Under the pieces are notes generated by a model. It had not been told where the DNA came from, searched no databases, and saw only the letters and a list, made by a program, of their open reading frames with translations. Made by a program: the position numbers and the translations under genes. This document shows positions 18,511 through 26,730 of a DNA stretch of 64,000 nt, piece by piece (the stretch's first letter is position 1; each line of letters opens with the position of its first letter). The DNA is taken from the NCBI RefSeq assembly GCF_022026395.1, contig NZ_CP041767.1, positions 4,584,501-4,648,500 on the forward strand. Reading direction: 5' to 3'. This DNA comes from Brevibacillus brevis. GTDB lineage: Bacteria; Bacillota; Bacilli; Brevibacillales; Brevibacillaceae.

Positions 18511-19359
18511 TTACCAGCCTTTTTCCAGGATGAGAATGGTTGCGTTGTCCTGATTGGCTTTTTGCTTGCTTTCCACCGCTTCAATGATTTGGTCAGCCGC
18601 GTCATGGGCAGCGATATTTTGGAACAAAATCTGCTCCAGCTCCATCTCAGTTAACGTATCGTAAACGCCGTCACTACAGAGGATGACCTTGTCTCCCTTC
18701 TCAAGCGGAAACGGCTCACGACCAATTTCGATATTTTGAAAGTTATCGTAGCCCAAGTAGTTGATTAGCTGTTTTTTCTGCGGATGGTCCAATGCCTCGT
18801 CCTTCGTAATCTCGCCGGACAGAAAACGAGCCTCCAGCACCGACTCATAAATGTCTTTTTGATTGATCGAGATGAATTCTCCATTCCGGAAAACGGTAAT
18901 GATACTGTCTCCAACCGCTCCCCAATACAGCTTGTCCTCTACGATTACGCCAGCGACCAGTGTAGTCCCACCCCGACTTCCTCTCAGCGCCTGCAAAATC
19001 TCCGAATTGGCAAGAGAAGCGGCCCGGGAAAAGAAGAGGGACAAATGCTTCGGGTTGTCCAGCTTTGTAAACTCACGGATAAATGTAGTCACGGCAAGTG
19101 TTGAAGCAAGTCTGCCGTTAGCCAGTCCACTGATTCCATCAGCCAAGACTGCAATCGTCCCATGAGACGATGTTGCTGTCGAAAAGTAATCATCCTGTTC
19201 TTCTCGTCTGCCGATCGTCTGTCCATTTCCGATCTGGATGACGGGATTCATTTCTTGCCGGATCAAAGCTGCACGCAGACGAAACAAAAGAGTAATGGCA
19301 ATGATCACGCCAAGGACGACCAGATACGGGATTGCGCCCTGTTGAAACATGCTCATCAT
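18511..19359 (-). CDS. PP2C-family Ser/Thr phosphatase with N-terminal membrane anchor
   Basis: A membrane-anchored protein phosphatase of about 282 residues. One hydrophobic segment (about residues 7-25 of this start) is followed by a complete PP2C domain: QDDYF, VLADGISGLANG, the RGGTTLVAGVI core, GDSIITVFRNG, CSDGVYDTL and the terminal DNATILIL. All metal-binding Asp residues are present, so it should be active. It probably reverses phosphorylation by the kinase encoded at 26711-27637, like PppA in the T6SS threonine-phosphorylation pathway. The ATG at 19359 overlaps the stop of the FHA gene (ATGA). Starts at 19356 or 19350 are equally possible, and 19350 has the best ribosome-binding-site spacing. 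Confidence 0.88.
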   Translation of the reverse strand: MMSMFQQGAIPYLVVLGVIIAITLLFRLRAALIRQEMNPVIQIGNGQTIGRREEQDDYFSTATSSHGTIAVLADGISGLANGRLASTLAVTTFIREFTKLDNPKHLSLFFSRAASLANSEILQALRGSRGGTTLVAGVIVEDKLYWGAVGDSIITVFRNGEFISINQKDIYESVLEARFLSGEITKDEALDHPQKKQLINYLGYDNFQNIEIGREPFPLEKGDKVILCSDGVYDTLTEMELEQILFQNIAAHDAADQIIEAVESKQKANQDNATILILEKGW

Positions 19360-19886
19360 TCCTTGCCTTTGTTGGAGTTGTCCCACTCGAAGTGAACACC
19401 GCATAGCGGGATGAATATAAAGGTACTCTTTCCGAGCTGAAGCACATCGTACGCAGTAAGCTCAACTGGCGTGTACACCGCTTCATTGTTATGATAAGCA
19501 AGCCCCGACGCATCGCCCGGGAGCAAGTAAAAGTTGCGTTTTTTCGGATCGTAGACAATCACCGCATGATTGCGGCGGGAGATCGCGTTGTCCCCGACGA
19601 TTCGGATATGCATATCCTCTGCGCGACCGATGAAGTTCTTCTCTGCCATAATGCGGTAATCTTGACCTTGTTGCGGCCCCTCAATACATACCAGCCATCC
19701 GGTAACAGGCTCAATTCCTTCTGTTTCCCCTAGATACGGCATCGTCTTATCGTCGTCTGCCACTCTCGCTGGTGCTTTGTTGTCCGGTTTCGCCCCAGGC
19801 TCAACGACCATACTGCAATAAGGGCAGGTGCTTCCGTGTTTTCTGGTGCTAAACATGTGACCATTCGCGCATCTTGTCAAACTCAT
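19356..19886 (-). CDS. FHA-domain protein with N-terminal zinc ribbon
   Basis: A 176-residue soluble protein. Residues 1-30 contain a two-knuckle zinc-binding pattern (RCANGH, then CPYC). After a linker, residues 60-165 form a forkhead-associated domain with FIGRAEDM, the phosphopeptide-binding AISRRNHAVIVYD and GLAYHNN motifs. FHA domains bind phosphothreonine, so this should be a target or sensor of the kinase/PP2C pair. In T6SS the FHA protein triggers assembly after phosphorylation. The ATG at 19886 is chosen because GGGGGAG stands seven bases upstream; the reading from 19916 lacks a site. It is ATGA-coupled to the phosphatase gene. Confidence 0.85.
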   Translation of the reverse strand: MSLTRCANGHMFSTRKHGSTCPYCSMVVEPGAKPDNKAPARVADDDKTMPYLGETEGIEPVTGWLVCIEGPQQGQDYRIMAEKNFIGRAEDMHIRIVGDNAISRRNHAVIVYDPKKRNFYLLPGDASGLAYHNNEAVYTPVELTAYDVLQLGKSTFIFIPLCGVHFEWDNSNKGKE

Positions 19887-19955
19887 TCTTCTGCTCCCCC
19901 GTTTCGTTCCGTGCAAGGACGATATGTATGTGTAAAAGCGATGTTTCTCCCGTTG

Positions 19956-20510
19956 TTATTTCAGCAACAAGCGGGTATTAGCTATGTAAATGATGTCGCC
20001 AGCCTTCACTTTATGCGGCTGTTCAATCTCCAGCTTGCTCTTGTCGCGTTTGTTCGGCTGCTTGATGCCTGTGCCGTTTTTGGAATGAATATCCTCGATG
20101 AACCAGTCCCCAGACGCTTGATTCAGAACCGCATGCTGCTTGCTGATCAAAGCGGCGTATTCCGCGTCCGCCAAGTCGATGTCGACCTCGTTTTGCGCAG
20201 AGCTTTTGCCGATCAAAAGGGATGTCTCCCCTTGGATGAACCACTCCTTCACGCTCTCTCCCTCTTCATCCAATAAAACCAGTTTGGTGACGCCATCCTC
20301 TTTTTTTGGCGCCGGTTCGTCGGGGCTTCCGAATCTGACGATAATGACCCCGAACAAAAAGAGTCCGAAGGCAATTCCTGTAAAGATTTTCAGAGCGTTG
20401 CTGTCCGTATAACCAAAGACATAAATAAGTGCACAAATCACAAGAATGGAAATCAGCAACTCTATGAGCTTCACTCTGACGGACTTTTGGTACCCTTTTT
20501 TCTTCGCCAC
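19956..20510 (-). CDS. Membrane FHA-domain protein
   Basis: A 184-residue protein with two membrane segments in its first 65 residues (LIELLISILVICALIYVF and IFTGIAFGLFLFGVIIV). A cytosolic C-terminal FHA domain follows (about 95-184) with LLIGKSS, ISKQHAVLNQ and DIHSKNGTGIKQ, the residues expected for phosphothreonine binding. It starts with GTG at 20510, preceded by GGGGG at six bases; an earlier TTG at 20528 is less likely. A second FHA protein follows 69 bases later. A membrane FHA protein would hold phosphorylated system components at the inner face of the cell membrane. This resembles the membrane-linked switch of T6SS, although no TssL/M homologue is present. Confidence 0.85.
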   Translation of the reverse strand: MAKKKGYQKSVRVKLIELLISILVICALIYVFGYTDSNALKIFTGIAFGLFLFGVIIVRFGSPDEPAPKKEDGVTKLVLLDEEGESVKEWFIQGETSLLIGKSSAQNEVDIDLADAEYAALISKQHAVLNQASGDWFIEDIHSKNGTGIKQPNKRDKSKLEIEQPHKVKAGDIIYIANTRLLLK

Positions 20511-20842
20511 ATTTTTACCCCCAATCAACTACCTCAACATGCTCTTGTTCAAAAATTTGTCTTTTCAGCACCGAGAAAGTTACGTGAACCTGAAGAAGTA
20601 GGAGCGCAGTGTAGGGGACCTACATGAGCACCGGACTTCAAAGGTGAACGTAAATTTCGATGCCGAATGAACTTCGAGAATGACTTCGTGATCAAAAGAC
20701 GAATTTTTGAACTTCCTCTTAAGAAAAATGCTCCAAGCTTTGGGCGAATGGTGTATGTATGGACATCCATCCAAAGACAGGAGCAGGTTGCTACTACCTC
20801 TATGTCATGAAAGAGCTGTCATCCAAGCCCGATTTTTCCCTC
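20511..20842. repeat. Gap with a long imperfect palindrome
   Basis: No gene is supported in this gap. It holds a large inverted repeat from about 20547 to 20711. The outer arms TTCAAAAATTTGTCTTTT and its near-complement (AAAAGACGAATTTTTGAA) differ at one position. Inner parts also pair (CGAGAAAGTTACGTGAAC with GTGAACGTAAATTTCG), and the tip is GTAGG GGA CCTAC. The right arm carries about 25 extra bases. It may be a dispersed hairpin element or MITE-like repeat, or a structured region of the operon mRNA that separates the DnaJ and FHA genes. Confidence 0.6.
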
Positions 20843-21295
20843 TTATTTTTTCTTCATGCGGAAAAACTGTTCAAACATATCCGTTGTATCCAGTGGATTT
20901 TTCTTCTCGGATTTCATGGTGTTTGGATTAATCTCGCCTGTCTTCGGATGAAACCCAAAAAATCGTTCAAAGGTGCTCCCCAAGTCTTCGAAGTTTACAC
21001 CCGGTGCAGACTGCGCTTGCTGTTTGCTTTGTCCTTGTTTTGTACTGCTTGTATGACCACCAGTTTGTTGTTTCTTCTGCTGAAAAGCTTCGTAACGTGC
21101 GTCGTACGCCTCGCGCAAGGCCGGGTCCTGCAATGTCTGATAGGCCTCGGTAATTTCTTTAAAAATTCGTTCTGACTCACTGCTCCCGGCATTGACATCC
21201 GGATGATGCTGCTTTGCCAGTTGACGGTATGCTTTTTTGATGTCATTCGTGGAAGCCTGTTTGGTTAGCCCCAGAATCTCGTAATAATTTTTCAT
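20843..21295 (-). CDS. DnaJ-domain co-chaperone of the injection system
   Basis: A 150-residue protein with an N-terminal J domain (residues 3-67) including the essential HPD motif in [10 protein letters not shown], and a short Gln/Ser-rich linker. The C-terminal tail of about 60 residues ([23 protein letters not shown]) has no zinc-finger or CTD of a full DnaJ. J domains stimulate Hsp70 ATPases. The natural partner here is the Hsp70-like ATPase at 11901-14573 in the same operon. The Phe-rich tail may bind the client, for example sheath or tube. The ATG is preceded by GAGGG at seven bases. Confidence 0.85.
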   Translation of the reverse strand: MKNYYEILGLTKQASTNDIKKAYRQLAKQHHPDVNAGSSESERIFKEITEAYQTLQDPALREAYDARYEAFQQKKQQTGGHTSSTKQGQSKQQAQSAPGVNFEDLGSTFERFFGFHPKTGEINPNTMKSEKKNPLDTTDMFEQFFRMKKK

Positions 21296-21335
21296 GCGCG
21301 CACCCTCTGTCTGGCAATGATTTTGGTTATTTTGT

Positions 21336-21374
21336 AGAGCCGTACCTCGAACACGGCTTTCGAGGTACGGCTCT
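21336..21374 (-). terminator. Strong hairpin between tube and DnaJ genes
   Basis: A perfect 16-base-pair stem (AGAGCCGTACCTCGAA at 21336-21351 and its complement at 21359-21374) with a seven-base loop lies 24 bases after the tube gene stop. No T-run follows on the minus strand, so it is more likely a partial terminator, attenuator or RNA-stabilising hairpin. It would let the tube and sheath genes be expressed far above the downstream regulatory genes. Confidence 0.55.
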
Positions 21375-21397
21375 TCCTACCTTACTTCTCCCAAAAC

Positions 21398-21823
21398 CTA
21401 AACAGCGTAGCCGCCTTCGATTTTGGTAAGTTCGGTTTTGTCTTTCTTTTGCTTGATGAAGATGCTGAATGTTCCTACACCCTCGGTATCACCGAAGCTC
21501 TCGTTGTAATCTACTACGAATGCGTTCGGGAAGTAGATTTTGCGGATCACTTGATCAGCAGCGATTACTTCCAGTGTTACTTTGCGGTAGCAATCCGCTT
21601 TTTCTGCTGGTACCAAAGACCAGAGAGCCAGCTTCATGGTGTCATCCGCACTGTCACCATCAGTTGCAGTGATGATTTTGCCAGTCAGTTTCAGTGTTGC
21701 ACCCACATCTGTGGAGCGCGCGTTGGAATCGTCTGGCGTGTCAGTGTCGTACTTCACTGTTTGGATGTTGTCCATGCCCAGCTCAATTGTTTCAGAACCT
21801 TCTACTTTGAGTCGAAAACCCAT
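21398..21823 (-). CDS. Hcp-like tail-tube protein
   Basis: A 141-residue, beta-rich protein that fits the Hcp/phage tail-tube fold: MGFRLKVEGSETIELG at the start, a long loop, then LKLTGKI, the YRKVTLEVIAADQVIRKIYF strand pair and a terminal GTFSIFIKQ strand. It directly follows the sheath gene, as tube genes do in contractile systems. The ATG at 21823 has AAGGAGG nine bases upstream, the best ribosome binding site in the cluster, consistent with a product needed in hundreds of copies. The longer reading to 21949 has no comparable site. Assignment rests on fold pattern and gene order; residue identity to Gram-negative Hcp is low. Confidence 0.75.
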   Translation of the reverse strand: MGFRLKVEGSETIELGMDNIQTVKYDTDTPDDSNARSTDVGATLKLTGKIITATDGDSADDTMKLALWSLVPAEKADCYRKVTLEVIAADQVIRKIYFPNAFVVDYNESFGDTEGVGTFSIFIKQKKDKTELTKIEGGYAV

Positions 21824-21973
21824 GAATAAAACCTCCTTGAAATGAAATCTTGCTCTCGAAGTACCTGATTGGCTTCGAGGCTTATGTGTAAGGGTGCGTT
21901 TTGGGAAACACACCTCAAACCACCTGCGTAATGTGTCAAAAAGTTTCATAAACAGCTCTCCAGGGGATCAATG

Positions 21974-24142
21974 CTATGCCTTGACCGGAGTCGTTCCTTT
22001 GGTGATGGTGACCTCCAGGTTTTTCACATTGCCGTTGAACACCAAATCGATATGGCACAGATTGCTCTTGTCATCGATGATGTAGCTCATATCATCGCCA
22101 TCTTGAATGATGGAGTTCACGAAGCCACGCGTGCCCAGCCATTTGCTTTTTTGGCTGCTCGGATTGTTACTGAAGAACTTCACGATGTTGTCGTGTTTGA
22201 AATCACCCGTCTGGAAGCGGAGAATCCGCTCGATATAGGTGCTGACAAGTGTTTTGTAGATGGAATCAAAGCCGTCCTCTGCCATAGCGAGGCTACGTGC
22301 CTTGTACACAGTAATGCGCTTGATGTCTTTGCCTTGGATTTGTGCATTTTCCGAAGAGAAGACGAATCCAAAGTTTTTGCGGTTGATGGAATCTTTGATG
22401 TTGTTGGTGAAGCCTGAGATTTCTTTGGCCATTGTGGTAACAGCGCGCAGTCCGTTTTCACCTGCTTCGATGTCAAAGCGCACACCCGGATACTCGCGGC
22501 TAACCACTTTGAATGTTTCGCGCAAGTACTCTGGACACTGGTACGCTGCCACGACACCAGCAGCTACATAGCTGGCACCAACATAGACACCCTCGATCCA
22601 CAGCTTCAGGATGTCTTCTTTTTCCTGGGACAGCTTCACGCCGTCTTCGGTTTGCAGCATTCTGCTGTCGATGACAACTCCTGATTTATCTTTCGGAATA
22701 ATCGTGAAGTTCGGAATGCATGGGATAGCGAATTCACTGAATTCTTTGCGTACCAGGATTCCGCACTTGTCGATATATTTATCAATGCCCGCTGTCGCCA
22801 TGCTGTTGAAGGTCGTTTCTTCACCTGTACTGAAGCTGAAGAACACTTGCACCTTGAAGTCCTTGACGACTTGAAGCAGCATGGTGAGCGATTCCATCGT
22901 ATTGCCGTCCTGCTTGACGACTTTTTCGTTCCCACGGAAACGCTCGCGAGTCACTTTTGCTTTTCCCGCAGAATCCATATCCACAGATGGAACGATTCCG
23001 AACCAGATGGTATCCGTGAAGTCATTTTTCGCGTTGACCGTGTTCAGGTATGTCTCCAGACGTGGGATGTTGCTGCTTTTCACGAGCATGTCGAGCTTCG
23101 TATTCGTGATCAGCATAGCTGGCTGCATGCCTTTGTTCTTGGTCACGTACTGATCGAAGAACATCTTCACGCCCAAAATTTTCTCAACCAAAGGCTTCAC
23201 TGTTTTTACGAAGTCGTCCTTGGCGTTTTTGTAGAACTCGAGATACGTATTGTAGTTCTGTACTTCTGTCTCAATATTGACTTCGGTATGTACCGTCGGC
23301 AGCGGGCAGAAGGTGCGAACCACGAGATCTTTTACATAGGAGGATGGCGTCTCCGTGATCGACTCGTAATCCTCTTCGAAAACGTTCATCAGTCCGTTTC
23401 CGCTGTTTTCATCGAGAACCATCAGCTCGCGGCTGTCACTCTTTGGTGCCTCAATGATCTTCAGTTCTCCGTCTTCCCCAATCGTCAGCATCCCGATCTG
23501 AATCGCTTCGGATTGGTTCTCTTCTTGAGCGCCGCCCAAGAGCAGTCGTGTTTTGATATCTTCAATCGCCAGCGGCAGCATCGCCATGACGTTGTTGTAG
23601 TTTTTGCTCGCATCCTCGAACATCGTGTTCAGCTTGTCACCGAGATCGAGCTTCTTCGGATCGCCATCATCGAGCTTTTCGTAATGGCCGTACAAATAGT
23701 GAATCTCTTTGCGGACCTGACGGATGTCATCCATCACTTTTTTCGGGGAAATCATATCGAGCAAATTCTCGAATTTGAAATCCACGTTGGTGATCCCTTG
23801 GCTGCGCTTCGTATCAATCAGGGTAAACAGCATTTTCAAGAAGTCATTGCTTTGATCGATCTTGATTTCAGAAATCGCATCCTCTGCAATTCCGTCAGGC
23901 TTTTTCAAGGTGTACATCACTTTTTGGTTCGCTGCATTGTAGAACGAATACACACTCGGGGAGAACTTGTCCAAAAACTCATCGAAGCTGCGCACGAGAA
24001 GATGCTCGTTGATCTCCTTGATCTTGTCGTCGCTGAGACTGTCGATTCCTTTTACATCTCCAACAATAGTGATCAGGTCCAATTTTTCCGGGTTGATCTC
24101 TTCGAACAGCATGGTTCGGTTGGTCTGGTTAATAATGTCCAT
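21974..24142 (-). CDS. TssC/phage-type contractile sheath protein (large, single subunit)
   Basis: A 722-residue protein and first gene of the operon. The C-terminal half (about 360-722) fits a contractile sheath. It has the NIPRLETYLN region, a central IPCIPNFTIIP and a long helical section (YVGASYVAAGVVAAYQ), as in TssC. It ends in a beta-strand arm, NLCHIDLVFNGNVKNLEVTI, the linker strand that connects sheath subunits. The N-terminal 300 residues include RSFDEFLDKFSPSVYS and extended helices and could correspond to a TssB-like part. No separate TssB gene is seen, so one chain may do both jobs. The ATG at 24142 has AAAGGGG upstream. The in-frame ATG at 24253 would add a short hydrophobic stretch without a site. 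Confidence 0.72.
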   Translation of the reverse strand: MDIINQTNRTMLFEEINPEKLDLITIVGDVKGIDSLSDDKIKEINEHLLVRSFDEFLDKFSPSVYSFYNAANQKVMYTLKKPDGIAEDAISEIKIDQSNDFLKMLFTLIDTKRSQGITNVDFKFENLLDMISPKKVMDDIRQVRKEIHYLYGHYEKLDDGDPKKLDLGDKLNTMFEDASKNYNNVMAMLPLAIEDIKTRLLLGGAQEENQSEAIQIGMLTIGEDGELKIIEAPKSDSRELMVLDENSGNGLMNVFEEDYESITETPSSYVKDLVVRTFCPLPTVHTEVNIETEVQNYNTYLEFYKNAKDDFVKTVKPLVEKILGVKMFFDQYVTKNKGMQPAMLITNTKLDMLVKSSNIPRLETYLNTVNAKNDFTDTIWFGIVPSVDMDSAGKAKVTRERFRGNEKVVKQDGNTMESLTMLLQVVKDFKVQVFFSFSTGEETTFNSMATAGIDKYIDKCGILVRKEFSEFAIPCIPNFTIIPKDKSGVVIDSRMLQTEDGVKLSQEKEDILKLWIEGVYVGASYVAAGVVAAYQCPEYLRETFKVVSREYPGVRFDIEAGENGLRAVTTMAKEISGFTNNIKDSINRKNFGFVFSSENAQIQGKDIKRITVYKARSLAMAEDGFDSIYKTLVSTYIERILRFQTGDFKHDNIVKFFSNNPSSQKSKWLGTRGFVNSIIQDGDDMSYIIDDKSNLCHIDLVFNGNVKNLEVTITKGTTPVKA

Positions 24143-24693
24143 AAATGGCCCCTTTCTGTTGTCTGCATAACCACTTAGTCCTACTTGATAAATGATGAGT
24201 CCTACTTCATGAATAGAAATACAAATCGTGACATTTATACCAAAAACAAACAAAAAATCTTGCCTCTAAATTAAACTTTGCCCGCATTATTTGTCAACAT
24301 TCCGCAGATTGTGACAATTTTCCTATACCTGCACGACCATTCTCAGTATTTAGACCCATTTTATTCCACAAATCTTCCTTTTCTTGGATTCCCGTTTTAT
24401 GCTGAAGACACAGAGTCTCCTTTCCTAGGTCTTCGAAAAAATAGGGATAAGCCTCGCCTTGTCCACTCTCTTACTAGGAAAGAAGCACAAGGACTGATAG
24501 ATAATTCTCCCTAGTTGCCGCTGGGGAGGATTATACATTCACCTCATATTTACAAAAATGGGTGCAATTAACTTTTATATACATCGGCAATAAGAAACCG
24601 ATCTTTTATACGAACAACCATTTATAGGTAAATCGTCCCATTTTAGTAAGTCATGAACTTTTTTAAAATTTTTTTCAGAAAAAAGGTGAATGT
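24143..24693. promoter_or_regulatory. Divergent promoter region of the injection locus
   Basis: A 550-base AT-rich gap between the sheath operon (minus) and the VWA gene (plus). On the minus strand an extended -10-like TTGGTATAAA (plus 24234-24243) precedes a leader with two copies of AAGTAGGACT (plus 24177-24187 and 24198-24208, 21 bases apart). On the plus side is a wide inverted repeat, CTTTCCTAG (24420-24428) with CTAGGAAAG (24474-24482). No other gene is supported. The motifs are seen in the sequence; transcription starts are guesses. Confidence 0.45.
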
Positions 24694-26730
24694 ATGTACA
24701 AAAATCGTCAGTCAACCGTCTCTATGCCGCCACTTTTCCGAATGGTGGTCATTGGACTGCTCCTCCCCATGCTCTTCTTGTCCGCCCCACTAACTGCTGG
24801 GGCAAATGGAACAGCAGATGCCGGAGTAGACGCGGTCTTTGTCGTTGATACGAGTAATTCCATGAACAAAACGGACCCTGGCAAAACAGCCGCAGAGGTC
24901 ATGAGTATGTTCATTGATATGAGCGAAGCCACGCGTACCCGCATTGGCTTTGTTGCCTATAATGATCGAATTGTACAAGCTCAGTCTCCAGCGAGCATGG
25001 CCGAAGCAAGAGATCGGGAACAGCTCAAGCGAACCATTCAAGGGTTGCGTTACTCTGGGTATTCGGATTTGGGACTCGGTTTGCGCAGAGGGGCAGAGAT
25101 GATTGAAAAAGCAAAGGACCCGGCTCGCAAGCCATTTTTGATCCTTTTGTCAGACGGGGGAACAGATTTGCGGCAAAACGCGGGTGGCAGGAGTGTGGCA
25201 GCATCCAACAAGGATGTGGAGACAGCTATCTCGAAGGCAAAAGCGCAAGGCTATCCGATCTATACGATTGGTCTCAATAGCGATGGCTCCGTCCAGAAGG
25301 AACAATTGAAAAAAATCGCTGAGGCAACAGGCGGAACTTCCTTTGTCACACAAAGTACGGATGATCTGCCTGAAATCTTCAATCAGATTTTTGCCAAGCA
25401 TATTCAATCTCAGCTCGTTTCGGTGGCAGCCATGACAGCGACCGGCGGCTTGCAGGAAGTGACCGTAACCATTCCTAACTCTAGCATGCAGGAAGCAAAC
25501 ATTATCCTGTTGTCCAACAATCCGCTGTTGGAATCGCAAGTGTACTATCAATCGCAGAATGTCCATTTTATGAAATCAAAAAAATACTCGCTGATGAAAA
25601 TAGAAAAGCCGAAGAAGGGGAACTATCTCGTTAAATTTAGAGGCAAACCCGGGGATTTGGTGAAGATCAACTTACTGGGGAATTACAGCTTGATGGCTGG
25701 TGTGGAGGTCAAGCCTGAACCTGTTATCAAGGGGATTCCTGCCACGTTTACTACCTATCTGAACCATCTGGAGGGACGACTGGATGACAAGGATGTGTAC
25801 GCATCCATGCAAGCAGAACTGATCGTAAACGATCTCGTGGGGAAAAAAGAAGAAAAGGTCCCGATGAAGAATCTTGGCGATAGCTTTACGGTCGACTACG
25901 TCTTCCCTCACACGGGCAAGTACCAGTGGAAAATCTTTATGAACGGCCCGGACTTTTATCGCGAAACGGCTACGAGCGTTTATGACATTACGAATATCTC
26001 GCCAGTTGCTGCTTCGGTCAATACCTTGACAATCGAGAAGGAAAACGGTGAGCAGGCTATCGATTTGGGTTCGTTCTTCACGGACGCCAATAACGACAAG
26101 CTGACCTATACCATCGTCACCGCTGATCCCGAAGAACGATTTGTCGCTACGATTCAAGACGCGGCTCTGAAGCTGACACCCGAGAAAAGCGGTACATCAG
26201 AAATCACCATCACCGCCACAGATGCAGAAGGAGCAAGTGTCACAGGCCCACTGGTCATTACCGTACACTCGGTATGGGATCGCTACATCACCATCGGCAT
26301 GATTGTGTTGCTCGTAGCTGCGATTGGCTACGGTGTTTACTTGCTTACACGTCCCAAGCCTGCGTTTGTGGGTCGCCTGGAGGGTTATTTCCTGCACACG
26401 GCAAGCGGCAATGACATCCCTGTCAAGTTTTGGCCTCTCGCCTCCTTTGGCAAGAAGCAGCGGATCACGTTGCAGGAGCTGTTCACCAGTTTGGATGTGA
26501 ATGAGCATTTGCCCGAAGCGCAGAAGATTTACTTCCAGCCGGGAAAAAATCAGACGCTCCTCTTGGTCAATCATAGTCACTGCACAATTGAACGGGGCAA
26601 AGAAACCATGCCCCGGCATAAAAAGCTCGTCCTCCAATACAACGACAAGGTGTATGTGACCTTTGAGGATCGGATGACCGAGATCGAAATTCGCTTTAAG
26701 AAATCGTCGTCTAATGAGGAAGCTTCCTAA
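24694..26730 (+). CDS. Membrane-anchored von Willebrand factor A protein
   Basis: A 678-residue exported protein. A signal sequence (residues 1-38, hydrophobic core MVVIGLLLPMLFLSAPLTAG) is followed by a VWA domain (about 45-230) with a complete MIDAS: D52-T-S54-N-S56, the Ser/Thr of YSGYSDLG and LLSDGGTD. Beta-rich domains follow, including a cadherin-like part near 445-520. One membrane segment (about 530-550, ITIGMIVLLVAAIGYGVYLL) ends in a cytosolic domain of about 125 residues that may be a degenerate FHA fold. It is divergent from the sheath operon and convergent with the kinase, overlapping its end by 20 bases. It may sense the cell surface and pass a signal to the kinase. That role is inference; VWA proteins also accompany kinase/PP2C modules in other secretion loci. 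Confidence 0.8.
   Translation: MYKNRQSTVSMPPLFRMVVIGLLLPMLFLSAPLTAGANGTADAGVDAVFVVDTSNSMNKTDPGKTAAEVMSMFIDMSEATRTRIGFVAYNDRIVQAQSPASMAEARDREQLKRTIQGLRYSGYSDLGLGLRRGAEMIEKAKDPARKPFLILLSDGGTDLRQNAGGRSVAASNKDVETAISKAKAQGYPIYTIGLNSDGSVQKEQLKKIAEATGGTSFVTQSTDDLPEIFNQIFAKHIQSQLVSVAAMTATGGLQEVTVTIPNSSMQEANIILLSNNPLLESQVYYQSQNVHFMKSKKYSLMKIEKPKKGNYLVKFRGKPGDLVKINLLGNYSLMAGVEVKPEPVIKGIPATFTTYLNHLEGRLDDKDVYASMQAELIVNDLVGKKEEKVPMKNLGDSFTVDYVFPHTGKYQWKIFMNGPDFYRETATSVYDITNISPVAASVNTLTIEKENGEQAIDLGSFFTDANNDKLTYTIVTADPEERFVATIQDAALKLTPEKSGTSEITITATDAEGASVTGPLVITVHSVWDRYITIGMIVLLVAAIGYGVYLLTRPKPAFVGRLEGYFLHTASGNDIPVKFWPLASFGKKQRITLQELFTSLDVNEHLPEAQKIYFQPGKNQTLLLVNHSHCTIERGKETMPRHKKLVLQYNDKVYVTFEDRMTEIEIRFKKSSSNEEAS

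Noticed and set aside
20549-20774. Two small minus-strand frames in the gap after the FHA gene
   Set aside because: They lie across the long palindrome and lack ribosome binding sites.
803-24142. Reading the injection locus as a prophage
   Set aside because: No capsid, terminase, portal, integrase or lysis genes are present, while kinase, PP2C, FHA and Hsp70 genes are.
22847-24178. 443-codon plus-strand frame opposite the sheath gene
   Set aside because: Codon composition (His/Val/Leu/Glu rich, no domain) and lack of a ribosome binding site mark it as the antisense shadow of the sheath gene.
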